Source: Nioella sp965215655
GTDB taxonomy: Bacteria > Pseudomonadota > Alphaproteobacteria > Rhodobacterales > Rhodobacteraceae
Length of the DNA: 64,000 bases
Reading direction: 5' to 3'
Assembly: GCF_965215655.1 (NCBI RefSeq)
Contig: NZ_OZ244111.1
Coordinates: 186,001 to 250,000, forward strand
In this document: one piece after another, positions 16,511-25,176 of the stretch
Numbering within the stretch: the first letter of the stretch is position 1
Layout of the letters: the number at the start of each line of letters is the position of its first letter
The notes under the pieces: model-generated
What the model was told of the DNA's origin: nothing
The model's database searches: none
Seen by the model: only the letters and a program-made list of their open reading frames with translations
Program-made: the position numbers and the translations under genes

Positions 16511-17389
16511 ATGACTGCATTACCCGCCCGTATCGCTGCCTTCCACGCCGATAGCGCGGACCGCTATGGCGTCGTGACCGAGGCCGGCATCATCGACATG
16601 ACAGCGCAATTCGGCACCCGCTTTGCCACGCTTCAGGATGTTGTCGCTGCTGGTGCATTGGAAGAGGTCATCGCCGCCGCCCATGGGCAGGCCCCGACCT
16701 ATCAGCCCGGGGACATCACCTATCTGATCCCTGTGGCGCATCCCGAAAAGATCATCTGCATCGGCGTGAACTTCCCCGACCGGAATGCCGAATACAAGGA
16801 CGGTCAGGCCGCGCCCGGCAGGCCCTCGATGTTCATCCGCTTCCCGCGTAGTTTCGTGGGCCACGGCCAGAACCTGATCCGCCCGCCGGAATCGCCGCAG
16901 CTGGATTATGAAGGCGAAGTGACCATCGTCATCGGAAAGGGCGGGCGGCGCATCCCGCGAGAAACGGCCTATGATCACATCGCCGCCCTGACACTGTGCA
17001 ACGAAGGTACGATCCGCGATTGGGTGCGTCACGCGAAGTTCAACGTCACGCAAGGCAAGAACTGGGATAGGTCGGGGGCGATTGGCCCTTGGCTGGTGCC
17101 GTTCAGGGATGCGGCGCAGCTCGATGATATCGCGCTCACCACCCGCGTGAATGGCGAGGTCCGGCAGCAGGACCGGACGGGGCGGATGCTCTATGATTTC
17201 CGCTATATCGTGAACTATGTCTCGACCTTCACCACGCTGGTCCCCGGCGATGTCATCGTCTGCGGCACCCCCACCGGCGCGGGTGCGCGGTTCGATCCGC
17301 CGATCTGGCTGAAGCCCGGCGACGTGATCGAGGTGGAGGCCGAGGGCATCGGCATTCTGCGTAACGGGGTGGAGGACGAAGGATGCTGA
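16511..17389 (+). CDS. hpaG: Fumarylacetoacetate-hydrolase family protein, likely HpaG-type isomerase/decarboxylase
   Basis: A 292-residue FAH-family enzyme with the metal-binding EGE motif (LDYEGEVTIVIG), NEGTIRDW and VCGTPTGAGARFD. Its place between hpaD and a hydratase points to the isomerase/decarboxylase step on 5-carboxymethyl-2-hydroxymuconate-derived acids; other FAH activities (e.g. acylpyruvase) cannot be excluded from sequence. I chose the ATG at 16511, because GAGAGG lies 8 bases upstream, over an upstream GTG at 16502. It overlaps the next gene by 7 bases. Confidence 0.82.
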   Translation: MTALPARIAAFHADSADRYGVVTEAGIIDMTAQFGTRFATLQDVVAAGALEEVIAAAHGQAPTYQPGDITYLIPVAHPEKIICIGVNFPDRNAEYKDGQAAPGRPSMFIRFPRSFVGHGQNLIRPPESPQLDYEGEVTIVIGKGGRRIPRETAYDHIAALTLCNEGTIRDWVRHAKFNVTQGKNWDRSGAIGPWLVPFRDAAQLDDIALTTRVNGEVRQQDRTGRMLYDFRYIVNYVSTFTTLVPGDVIVCGTPTGAGARFDPPIWLKPGDVIEVEAEGIGILRNGVEDEGC

Positions 17390-18183
17390 CGCGGGCCGAG
17401 GTGGATCAGGCGGCGCAGGATCTGTTGCAGGCCGAGGCGGATCGCCGTCAGATCGGTCTGCTGTCCCTGCGCCATCCGGGGATCACGCTGGACGATGCCT
17501 ACGCGATCCAATCCGCCCAGATGGCCCGCAAACTGGCCCAGGGCCGTCGCATCATCGGCTGGAAGATCGGCCTGACCTCCAAGGTTATGCAGGACGCGCT
17601 TGGCATCGACACGCCCGATAGCGGCGTCATCTATGACGACATGGATTTCCCCGATGGCAGTACCGTGCCCGCCGGGCGATTCATCCAGCCAAGGATCGAG
17701 GCGGAGATTGCATTTGTTCTGAAGGGGCCCTTGCATGGGCAGGTGACGCGTGACCAGGTGCTGACCGCGACCGACTACGTGGCCCCCGCGATCGAGATCC
17801 TCGACACCCGCATTCAGCGCGCCGACCCCGTGACCGGCCAGCCGCGCAGGATCTTCGACACCGTGGCCGACAACGCCGCGAATGGCGGCATCGTTCTGGG
17901 CGGGCAGCGTCACGCGCCCGAGGATGTCGACCTCCGGTGGGTCGGCGCGATCCTGACGAAGAACGATCAGGTCGTGGCCACAGGGCTTGGCGCAGCCGTG
18001 CTGAACGATCCCGTCATGGGCATTGTCTGGCTGTCGGACCGCATGGGCCAATATGGGCAGCATCTGGAAGCGGGGCAGGTGGTTCTGGCAGGGTCCTTCG
18101 TTGCCCCGGTGGAATGCCCGCCGGGCACGGATATCCATGCGGATTATGGGCCTTTCGGGTCGGTTTCGGTGCGGTTCGCCTGA
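17383..18183 (+). CDS. hpaH: 2-oxo-hept-4-ene-1,7-dioate hydratase (HpaH-type)
   Basis: A 266-residue member of the 2-keto-4-pentenoate hydratase family. It shows GWKIGLTSKVMQDALGIDTP, the metal-binding Glu pair in IEAEIAFVL and APAIEILDTR, and GSFVAPVECPPG near the end. With hpaD and the FAH gene it would hydrate the unsaturated dioate in homoprotocatechuate degradation. An aldolase (HpaI) and semialdehyde dehydrogenase (HpaE) are not in this window. It is translationally coupled to the preceding gene and converges on the LuxR-type regulator 4 bases away. Confidence 0.87.
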   Translation: MLTRAEVDQAAQDLLQAEADRRQIGLLSLRHPGITLDDAYAIQSAQMARKLAQGRRIIGWKIGLTSKVMQDALGIDTPDSGVIYDDMDFPDGSTVPAGRFIQPRIEAEIAFVLKGPLHGQVTRDQVLTATDYVAPAIEILDTRIQRADPVTGQPRRIFDTVADNAANGGIVLGGQRHAPEDVDLRWVGAILTKNDQVVATGLGAAVLNDPVMGIVWLSDRMGQYGQHLEAGQVVLAGSFVAPVECPPGTDIHADYGPFGSVSVRFA

Positions 18184-18187
18184 GCGC

Positions 18188-18730
18188 CTAAAACGGCATC
18201 CCCGAAAACCGCGCCACCAGTTCCGCGATATTGCGGGCGTCGAATTTCTTCAGCAGCCGGGCGCGATGCTGTTCCACCGTGCGGTAGGACAGGTCCAGCT
18301 TGCGCCCGATTTCCTTGGATGTCAGGCCCTGTCCGGTCAGCATCGCCACCTCTCTCTCGCGCGGGGTCAGCTGCACAACAGGGCGGGCCTCTGACAGGTC
18401 CGAGAAAGACCAGACGCCGCGTGCGAACGGGTCGTCGGGTGTCAGCGACCGCCCCCGCCCCCGGCACCAGAAGAGCTCTCCGGTCAGGCGCTGCATGATC
18501 CGTTCATCGTCATAAGTGCCGCTTTCGCGCATCGCCGCCAGCCCGCGCGCGCCGATCCTCTGGTAGTCCTCGACCGACGGGTAAAGCCGCGCCATGTCCA
18601 TGCCCGCGAACGCCTCAACCGGCCCGGCGAAGATCTCGGCAAAGCGCAGATTGGCAGCCCGGATCACCCGGTTTTCCAGCAGAACAAGGCCAAGCGGCGC
18701 ATGAGTGAAGGCAAGGGCGTGCGGGTCCAT
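18188..18730 (-). CDS. PAS domain LuxR-type transcriptional regulator
   Basis: A 180-residue protein with an N-terminal PAS-like sensor (about 5-110; LGLVLLENRVIRAANLRFAEIF) and a C-terminal LuxR/GerE helix-turn-helix (about 118-175; LTPREREVAMLTGQGLTSKE, then RTVEQHRARLLKKF). There is no receiver domain, so it probably senses a ligand directly. It faces the thiolase/CoA-ligase operon across a 125-base region with a palindrome, which makes local control of that operon likely. Confidence 0.88.
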   Translation of the reverse strand: MDPHALAFTHAPLGLVLLENRVIRAANLRFAEIFAGPVEAFAGMDMARLYPSVEDYQRIGARGLAAMRESGTYDDERIMQRLTGELFWCRGRGRSLTPDDPFARGVWSFSDLSEARPVVQLTPREREVAMLTGQGLTSKEIGRKLDLSYRTVEQHRARLLKKFDARNIAELVARFSGMPF

Positions 18731-18761
18731 ATCAATAGGTCTAGCGTGATTGCGCGGCTTT

Positions 18762-18794
18762 GGGGATACCCCTTGTTACCCACGTAGTTCTACG
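18762..18794. promoter_or_regulatory. Candidate LuxR-type operator in the divergent region
   Basis: The gap 18731-18855 contains CGTAG-TT-CTACG (18783-18794), a perfect 5-base dyad with 2-base centre, preceded by GGGG-ATA-CCCC (18762-18772) and the direct repeat TACCC-cttgt-TACCC. Short dyads with a two-base centre are typical LuxR/GerE-family sites. AGGGAGGAA is the ribosome-binding site for the thiolase gene. Confidence 0.5.
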
Positions 18795-18855
18795 GAATTG
18801 CCGGGTGCCGCGCGCAGGCGCATCCTGCCGCCAGCATCATAGGGAGGAACCGGGA

Positions 18856-20016
18856 ATGGTTCATATCGTTGGCTGGGGTCACACGAAATTCGGTAAGCTG
18901 GAAGGGCAGGGGATCGAAGATCTTGTCATCGAGGCCGGACGCGAGGCGCTGGCCCATGCGTGCATTGCACCGGGCGAGGTGGACGGAATCTGGATGGGCC
19001 ATTTCAACGGCGGCATGGTGCCCGATGGCTTCCCCGCCTCGATGGCCCTGTCGATAGACCCGTTGATGCGCTTCACCCCCGCAACCCGTGTTGAGAACGC
19101 ATGTGCGTCCGGATCTGCCGCCGTCTTCGCCGCACGCAACGCGATCCTGGCGGGCGAGGCGAAGGTGGCGCTCGTCCTGGGGGTTGAGAAGATGACCCAC
19201 CTGCCCACCCGTGATGTGGCCGCCGCGCTTGGCCATGCCGCCTATCAGAAGGAAGAGGCGGGCCTGTCCTTCCCCGCCGTCTTCGCAGGCTTCGCGCGGG
19301 CCTATTTCGACAGGTACGGCGACAAGACGGAAGCCTTGGCAATGATCGCCGCCAAGAACCACGCCAATGCCATGGCGAACCCTCTGGCGCAGCTGCACAA
19401 GGAACTGCCGGTGGAGTTCTGCGCAACGGAAAGCGAGCGCAACCCGATGATCGCGGCACCCCTGAAGATGTCGGATTGCTCACTGGTGTCTGACGGGGCC
19501 GCTGCCATCGTGCTTGTCGCTGATGACGTGGCAAGGGCCATGCCCCGCGCCGTGCGCCTGCGGGCGGCCGAACAGGTGAATGACTTCCTGCCCATGTCAC
19601 GCCGTGACCTGACGGCGTTCGAAGGCCCGCGAGAGGCGTTCCGGCGGGCGCTTCTGGCCGGTGGCGTGACGCTTGACGATCTGCATGTGGCCGAGGTGCA
19701 TGACTGTTTCACCATCGCCGAGCTGATGATTTACGAGGCCATGGGGCTGGCCGCGCCGGGGCAGGGGGAGAGCCTGCTGCGCGAAGGGGCGGTCATGCGG
19801 AACGGGCGGCTGCCGGTGAACCTGTCGGGCGGGCTGAAGGCCAAGGGGCACCCGGTTGGGGCCACGGGGGTCTCCATGCATGTGCTGGTGTCGCGGCAGG
19901 TGACCGGCACCGCAGAAGAGATGCAGCAAGACGGCGCGTCTTTGGGTATGGTGTTCAACATGGGCGGCTCTGGCGTCGCCAATTACTGCACCATTCTGGA
20001 GGCCGAGCGCGCCTGA
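18856..20016 (+). CDS. SCP2-type thiolase / acetyl-CoA acetyltransferase
   Basis: A 386-residue thiolase of the sterol-carrier-protein-X type. The nucleophilic Cys is in RVENACASGSAA, the active-site His in EVHDCFTIAEL, and the second His in GLKAKGHPVGATG. These lead to MGGSGVANY instead of the usual C-terminal Cys-x-Gly of degradative thiolases. It would cleave or form 3-ketoacyl-CoA. The start at 18856 is set by AGGGAGGAA; the frame is open further upstream but crosses the promoter. Its stop overlaps the next ATG by one base. Confidence 0.9.
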   Translation: MVHIVGWGHTKFGKLEGQGIEDLVIEAGREALAHACIAPGEVDGIWMGHFNGGMVPDGFPASMALSIDPLMRFTPATRVENACASGSAAVFAARNAILAGEAKVALVLGVEKMTHLPTRDVAAALGHAAYQKEEAGLSFPAVFAGFARAYFDRYGDKTEALAMIAAKNHANAMANPLAQLHKELPVEFCATESERNPMIAAPLKMSDCSLVSDGAAAIVLVADDVARAMPRAVRLRAAEQVNDFLPMSRRDLTAFEGPREAFRRALLAGGVTLDDLHVAEVHDCFTIAELMIYEAMGLAAPGQGESLLREGAVMRNGRLPVNLSGGLKAKGHPVGATGVSMHVLVSRQVTGTAEEMQQDGASLGMVFNMGGSGVANYCTILEAERA

Positions 20017-21518
20017 TGAACATATCCTTCTGGCTTCACCGTATGGCTCAGGTCAGCCCCGACCGGCCCGCGATGTATCTTGGAACCGATCTTGTAGAAG
20101 ATTACGGCAGCTTCCACGCCAAGGCCGCTGCCGTGGCGGGCTGGCTGACCGCCAAGGGCATCGGCCCCGGCGATCGGGTGGCGCTTTTCATGAAGAACGT
20201 GCCCGATTACCTGATCGTGCAATATGGCGCGTGGTATGCGGGCGCGGCGGTGGTGCCGATCAATGCCAAGCTGCACGGGCGAGAGGCCGCGTGGATCATC
20301 GGCGATTCCGGCACCAGGCTGAGCTTCGCCTCGCCCGGCATGGCCGGGGACCTGCGCGAGGCGGAGGCGGCGGGCGAGATCGTCGATATCGGCACCGGGA
20401 TGGACGCCATCTACGCCACCGACCCGATCCCCGCGCAGGACCGCAGCCCGGATGATCTGGCCTGGCTCTTCTACACCTCCGGCACCACCGGGCGGCCCAA
20501 GGGGGTTATGATCACGCACAGGATGCTGATCTCAATGGCGCTGTGCTACGAGGTCGATGCCGATGCGGTCAGTCCTGACGATGCCGCGCTTTACGCCGCG
20601 CCCCTTTCCCACGGGGCCGGGATCTACAACCTGATGCATGTCCGTGCCGGGGCGCGTCACGTTTTCCCGCCGTCGGGCGGGTTCGATGAGGCGGAGATTT
20701 TCGCGCTGGCCAAGCATCACACCCGCATCCACATGTTCGCCGCCCCAACTATGGTCAAACGGATGACCGAGATCGCGAAAGAGACCGGAGAAACCGGCGA
20801 AGGGTTGCGGACGGTCGTCTATGCGGGCGGGCCGATGTATGTCGCTGATATTGTCGAGGCCGTGGATCAATTCGGACCGGTTTTTGTGCAGGTTTACGGA
20901 CAGGGTGAATGCCCGATGGGGATCACCGCGCTTTCCCGCCATGATGTAACCGACCGCCGCCACCCCCGCTGGCGCGAAAGGCTCGCCTCGGTCGGGCGCG
21001 CGCAATCCGCTGTTGAAGTGAGGATCGGCGATGCAGAGGGCAACCCGCTGCCGCCGGGCGAACACGGCGAGATCATGGTCAAGGGCGACACCGTCATGCC
21101 CGGCTATTGGCAGAACGCCGAGGCCACGGCCAAGACACTGCTGAACGGCTGGCTGATGACCGGGGACATGGGCTTCATGGACGCAGATGGCTATGTCACC
21201 ATGCAGGACCGATCCAAGGACATGATCATCTCGGGCGGGTCCAATATCTACCCGCGTGAAGTGGAGGAGGTGCTGCTGATGCATGACGCCGTGTCAGAGG
21301 CCTCCGTCGTCGGCAAACCGCATCCCGATTGGGGGGAGGAGGTGGTGGCCTTCTATGTCGGACAGGCGCGGCCGGAGGAGCTGGACCAGCTCTGCCTCGA
21401 CAATATCGCGCGCTTCAAACGGCCCAAGCACTACCGTCGGGTCAAGGCGCTGCCCAAGAACAATTACGGCAAGGTTCTGAAGACCGAGCTGCGCAAACTG
21501 CTGGAGCATGACAGATGA
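20016..21518 (+). CDS. Acyl-CoA synthetase (AMP-forming)
   Basis: A 500-residue ANL-superfamily ligase. It has the P-loop YTSGTTGRPKG, motif VYGQGECPMG, the hinge region TGDMGFMDADGY with DRSKDMIISGGSNIYP, and the C-terminal Lys in LPKNNYGKVLKTEL. It would activate a carboxylic acid with ATP and CoA for the neighbouring thiolase. The acid is unknown; a short or aryl-type acid fits the locus. It is coupled by overlaps to the genes on both sides. Confidence 0.92.
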   Translation: MNISFWLHRMAQVSPDRPAMYLGTDLVEDYGSFHAKAAAVAGWLTAKGIGPGDRVALFMKNVPDYLIVQYGAWYAGAAVVPINAKLHGREAAWIIGDSGTRLSFASPGMAGDLREAEAAGEIVDIGTGMDAIYATDPIPAQDRSPDDLAWLFYTSGTTGRPKGVMITHRMLISMALCYEVDADAVSPDDAALYAAPLSHGAGIYNLMHVRAGARHVFPPSGGFDEAEIFALAKHHTRIHMFAAPTMVKRMTEIAKETGETGEGLRTVVYAGGPMYVADIVEAVDQFGPVFVQVYGQGECPMGITALSRHDVTDRRHPRWRERLASVGRAQSAVEVRIGDAEGNPLPPGEHGEIMVKGDTVMPGYWQNAEATAKTLLNGWLMTGDMGFMDADGYVTMQDRSKDMIISGGSNIYPREVEEVLLMHDAVSEASVVGKPHPDWGEEVVAFYVGQARPEELDQLCLDNIARFKRPKHYRRVKALPKNNYGKVLKTELRKLLEHDR

Positions 21519-22318
21519 CGGATCTTTCGGGAAAGACGGCGCTGGTCACCGGATCGGTGCAGGGGATCGGTTTTGCGATTGCCGAGGCACTGGCCGGGGC
21601 TGGTGCGCGGGTCGCCCTGCACGGGATCGCGACAGAGACCGAGATTGAAACGGCGAGCGCGGCTTTGCGGGCCGCTGGCGCAAGTGAGGTCCGCTTCTTC
21701 CCCGGCGACCTGATGCAGCCCGAGGAAATTGATGCCCTGATGGCTGCAGTGGCCGATTGGGGCGGGGCCGATATCCTCGTCAACAACGCAGGCATCCAGC
21801 ACCCCGCGCCGATAGCCGACATGCCGCGCGCCAACTGGAACGCGATCATCGCCGTGAACCTGTCAGCGGCCTTCCATACCATGCAGCACGCGCTGCCGGT
21901 GATGGCGGACAGGGGCTTTGGCCGGGTGGTCAATATCGCCTCGGTCCAAGGACTGATCGGTTCGGTCCACAAGGCGCCTTATGTGGCGGCCAAGCACGGG
22001 ATCATCGGCCTATCGAAAGTGGCGGCGCTGGAATATGCGATGGCGGGCAGCAAAGCCTCGGGCGGCGTGACGGTGAACTGCATCTGCCCCGGCTGGACCG
22101 AAACCGCGCTGATCGTGCCGCAGATCGAGGCGCGCGCCCAGATCATCGGCGGCGACAGGGATGCTGCCATCGCCGACCTGCTGGCCGAAAAACAACCCAC
22201 CCGCCGCACCTCGGACCCATCCGAGATCGGGCGGCTGGCGCTGTGGCTCTGCGATCCCATGGCCCATAACGTGACCGGCACGGCCATCCCCGTGGATGGC
22301 GGCTGGACGGCACAGTAG
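21515..22318 (+). CDS. 3-hydroxybutyrate dehydrogenase (BdhA-like SDR)
   Basis: A 267-residue SDR with TGSVQGIG, NNAGIQHPAPI, NIASVQGLIGS, the YVAAK active site, CPGWTETALI and the LAEKQP segment typical of D-3-hydroxybutyrate dehydrogenases. It would interconvert 3-hydroxybutyrate and acetoacetate with NAD. It is the last gene of the thiolase/ligase operon, starting within the ligase stop (ATGA). Together the three products could route an acid to acetyl-CoA and handle acetoacetate-level intermediates. Confidence 0.88.
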   Translation: MTDLSGKTALVTGSVQGIGFAIAEALAGAGARVALHGIATETEIETASAALRAAGASEVRFFPGDLMQPEEIDALMAAVADWGGADILVNNAGIQHPAPIADMPRANWNAIIAVNLSAAFHTMQHALPVMADRGFGRVVNIASVQGLIGSVHKAPYVAAKHGIIGLSKVAALEYAMAGSKASGGVTVNCICPGWTETALIVPQIEARAQIIGGDRDAAIADLLAEKQPTRRTSDPSEIGRLALWLCDPMAHNVTGTAIPVDGGWTAQ

Positions 22319-22417
22319 GCCCGATACACTCAGTTTCTGCGGCGGGGCGGTCACAGACCTGGCATTCTGTGAGGGCCGCTCTTGCCGGGTGGCGGGGGCA
22401 TGGCTACATGGGCCTGT

Positions 22418-23218
22418 ATGAAACGTTTCATCCCCTTCATGTCATCCGACCCTCTGGTCGCCGTCATTCGGCTGACCGGGCCCATTGCCAGCGGCAGCCG
22501 GGCCGGGGTTCTGAACGACATGGCCATGGCCCCCGCCATCGAGAAGGCCTTTGCCAAGGGCAAGCCAAAGGCGGTGGCGCTGGTGATCAACTCGCCCGGT
22601 GGCTCGCCCGCGCAATCCTCGCTCATCGCTGCCCGCATCCGGCGGCTGGCGGAAGAGAAGAAGGTGCCCGTTCATGCCTTCGTCGAAGATGTGGCGGCCT
22701 CGGGCGGCTATTGGCTGGCCTGTGCGGCGGATCACATCTGGCTCGATGACAGCTCTATCGCGGGGTCGATCGGGGTGATTTCCGCCAGCTTCGGCTTGCA
22801 GGACTTTATCGCGCGACATGGCATTGAACGGCGCGTCCACACGGCAGGCAAGGACAAGTCCATGCTGGACCCGTTCCGCCCTGAGAGGGACGAGGATATC
22901 GCCCGTCTGAAAGGGCTGCAGGCGCAGATCCACGAAAGCTTCATCGCCCATGTGAAGGCGCGCCGGGGTGACCGGCTGGCAGAGGATGCGGATATCTTCA
23001 CCGGCGAGTTCTGGGTAGGGCAGCGCGCCGTCGATCTGGGGCTGGCCGATGGCATCGCCCATCTGGTGCCCAAGATGAAAGAGCTTTACGGCGAGAAGAC
23101 CCGCTTCGCTGTCCACGGCCCCAAGCGGGGCCTCTTTCAGCGCTTCGGTGCCAGCCTGACGGCAGAGGCGCTGGGACAGGTCGAGGATCGTGCCACATGG
23201 GCGCGGTACGGGCTCTGA
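22418..23218 (+). CDS. S49 family serine peptidase (SppA/SohB-like)
   Basis: A 266-residue peptidase of the short SppA class. It has VALVINSPGGSPAQSSLIAAR (oxyanion-type region), the catalytic Ser in AASGGYWLACAA, and SSIAGSIGVISA followed by a Lys-rich segment (AGKDKSML) that fits the Ser/Lys dyad. There is no clear long signal peptide. I prefer the start MKRFIPFM; alternatives at 22400 (ATG) and 22382 (TTG) exist and ribosome-binding sites are weak for all. The membrane mini-protein gene starts one base after its stop. Confidence 0.87.
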   Translation: MKRFIPFMSSDPLVAVIRLTGPIASGSRAGVLNDMAMAPAIEKAFAKGKPKAVALVINSPGGSPAQSSLIAARIRRLAEEKKVPVHAFVEDVAASGGYWLACAADHIWLDDSSIAGSIGVISASFGLQDFIARHGIERRVHTAGKDKSMLDPFRPERDEDIARLKGLQAQIHESFIAHVKARRGDRLAEDADIFTGEFWVGQRAVDLGLADGIAHLVPKMKELYGEKTRFAVHGPKRGLFQRFGASLTAEALGQVEDRATWARYGL

Positions 23219-23219
23219 C

Positions 23220-23420
23220 ATGCTGGTCAAGATCGCAACATTCTTCCTCGTTGGCATGGCGGTTCTGGCCATGTTCGGGCGGCTGCGCTGGCCGGGCGGG
23301 GCGCGGCGTGTGACGCGGCGCAAAAGCGGCAGTCTGCCACGCCCCCGCACCTGCCCCACCTGCGGGCAGATCAACGTGACGGGCGGGGCCTGCCGCAATT
23401 GCAACGAGGGGCGCAGCTAA
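23220..23420 (+). CDS. Small membrane protein with zinc-ribbon-like tail
   Basis: A 66-residue protein: one transmembrane helix at about 4-20, a basic linker rich in Arg/Lys, and a four-cysteine knuckle (Cys45, Cys48, Cys58, Cys61; CPTCGQ and CRNC) that could bind zinc. It is packed between the S49 peptidase and the exchanger (one base and zero bases of spacing), so it is probably translated as part of that operon. Function unknown; an accessory role for the membrane peptidase is possible but unproven. Confidence 0.75.
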   Translation: MLVKIATFFLVGMAVLAMFGRLRWPGGARRVTRRKSGSLPRPRTCPTCGQINVTGGACRNCNEGRS

Positions 23421-24386
23421 GTGCTGATCACCGAATTCCTTCTGGCGGGGCTTGGCCTCGTAATCCTTCTGCTTGCGGGGGATACGCTGGTCAGGGGCGC
23501 GGTGAACCTGAGCCTGCGCCTCGGCATCCCGGCACTTATCGTCAGTCTGACCATCGTGGCCTTCGGCACCTCGGCGCCCGAACTTCTGATCTCGATCAGC
23601 GCCATTCTGGACGGGGTGCCGGGGCTGGCGCTTGGCAATGTGGTGGGGTCGAACACCGCCAATATCCTGCTGGTTCTGGGTATTCCCGCGCTCATGTCGG
23701 GGCTGGATACCAGTCAATGCGACACCCGCCGCAACTTCGTGATCATGATGGTTGCGACCCTGGCCTTCATCGGGCTGGCCTTCGCCGGTCCGTTCACATG
23801 GTGGCACGGGCTGATCCTTTTGGCGGGTCTGGCGCTGATGCTGGGGGAAGCCGCCTGGACAGCGCGGTCGCACAAGCGCGACAGCGCCGCCACGGCCGCA
23901 TTGGAAGAGCTGGAGGATGTGGAAGGCGCCGACCCCGACATGCCCTGGTGGCAGATCGTCGTCTTCCTTTTGCTCGGGCTCGTGGGCCTGCCGCTTGGCG
24001 CAGATCTGCTGGTGGATAGCTCGGTGGTGATCGCGCGCAGTTTCGGCGTTAGCGAAACCGCCATCGGGTTGACGCTTGTGGCCGTCGGCACCTCGCTGCC
24101 GGAACTGGCCACAACCGTCATGGCCGCGCTGCGCCGTCATGCCGAAGTGGCGCTGGGCAATGTGATCGGGTCGAACATCTTCAACCTTCTGGGAATCATC
24201 GGCGTCGCGTCCTTGGTCGGGCCGATCCCGGTCGACGCGGAGATCCTGACCTTCGATCTGTGGATCATGCTGGCCGCCTCGTTGCTGCTGATCCCGTTCG
24301 TTTATTTCCGTTGGGTGTTTGGCCGCGTCGTGGGGGTGGTTTTCACCGTGCTGTACCTCATTTATGTGATCAGTGTCCTGAGCTGA
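23421..24386 (+). CDS. Calcium/sodium antiporter (CaCA family, YrbG-like)
   Basis: A 321-residue protein with about ten membrane helices and the two inverted alpha-repeats of cation/Ca2+ exchangers. The first repeat has AFGTSAPELLISI and GNVVGSNTANILL; the second has AVGTSLPELATTVMAAL and GNVIGSNIFNLLGI. An acidic loop between the halves (LEELEDVEGADPD) may face the cytoplasm. The start is a GTG directly after the preceding TAA; the next in-frame starts would cut the first helix. Confidence 0.92.
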   Translation: MLITEFLLAGLGLVILLLAGDTLVRGAVNLSLRLGIPALIVSLTIVAFGTSAPELLISISAILDGVPGLALGNVVGSNTANILLVLGIPALMSGLDTSQCDTRRNFVIMMVATLAFIGLAFAGPFTWWHGLILLAGLALMLGEAAWTARSHKRDSAATAALEELEDVEGADPDMPWWQIVVFLLLGLVGLPLGADLLVDSSVVIARSFGVSETAIGLTLVAVGTSLPELATTVMAALRRHAEVALGNVIGSNIFNLLGIIGVASLVGPIPVDAEILTFDLWIMLAASLLLIPFVYFRWVFGRVVGVVFTVLYLIYVISVLS

Positions 24387-24399
24387 ACGGAGGGCAAGG

Positions 24400-25176
24400 A
24401 TGACCGCACTCGTGACAGGTGGGGCAAAGCGGCTTGGCCGGGCCATGGCGTTGGCGCTGGCAGAGGCGGGCCATGACGTGGCCATCCACTATGCCGGATC
24501 ATCGAATGAAGCCGAAGACACCGCAAACGCCATCCGCGCCCTTGGCCGCCGGGCCGTGACGCTCCAGGCGGACCTGTTGAATGAAGACCAGACTCAGGCC
24601 CTGCTGCCCCGCGCGGTTGAGGCCCTCGCTCAGCCGGTGACGGTGTTGGTCAACAACGCCTCGGTCTTTGAATACGACAACATCCAGTCGATGACCCGGA
24701 CCAGCTGGGACAGGCACATGGAATCCAACCTGCGCGCGCCGGTGGTGCTGACGCAGGCGCTGGCCGCGCAGATGCCCCCGGCGGAACCCGACGAGAATGG
24801 CGAGCCGCAGGCGCGGGGGCTGGTGGTCAACATGGTCGATCAGCGGGTGCAGAAGCTGACGCCCGAATTCATGAGCTACACCATCGCCAAGATGGGGCTT
24901 TGGGCTTTCACCCGCACCGCCGCGCAGGCGCTGGCCCCGCATGTGCGTGTCAACGCCATCGGGCCTGGTCCCACCATGCAGGGCGTGCGCCAGTCCGACA
25001 GCCATTTTGCACGTCAGCGCAAGGCAACGGTTCTGAGCCGTGGTGCGGATGCAGAGGGCATTGTTCAGGCGCTGCTTTATTTCCTTCACGCGCGCAGCGT
25101 GACGGGGCAGCTGATCTGCGTCGATGGTGGCCAGCACCTGGCTTGGCAGACCCCTGATATTCTTGGCGTCGAATAG
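24400..25176 (+). CDS. SDR family oxidoreductase (pteridine-reductase-like)
   Basis: A 258-residue SDR with the shifted cofactor motif TGGAKRLGRAMALALAE, typical of the FolM/pteridine-reductase branch, NNASVFE in place of NNAG, and SYTIAKMGLWAFTR carrying Tyr and Lys. The C-terminus keeps VTGQLICVDGG. It may reduce a pterin or another carbonyl substrate. It precedes the uvrC gene but is separated from it by a 310-base AT-rich gap. Confidence 0.85.
   Translation: MTALVTGGAKRLGRAMALALAEAGHDVAIHYAGSSNEAEDTANAIRALGRRAVTLQADLLNEDQTQALLPRAVEALAQPVTVLVNNASVFEYDNIQSMTRTSWDRHMESNLRAPVVLTQALAAQMPPAEPDENGEPQARGLVVNMVDQRVQKLTPEFMSYTIAKMGLWAFTRTAAQALAPHVRVNAIGPGPTMQGVRQSDSHFARQRKATVLSRGADAEGIVQALLYFLHARSVTGQLICVDGGQHLAWQTPDILGVE

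Noticed and set aside
22998..24485. A 495-codon minus-strand open frame
   Set aside because: It is antisense to the S49 peptidase, zinc-knuckle and exchanger genes, which all have clear motifs; its own composition is low in hydrophobic residues and without a domain.
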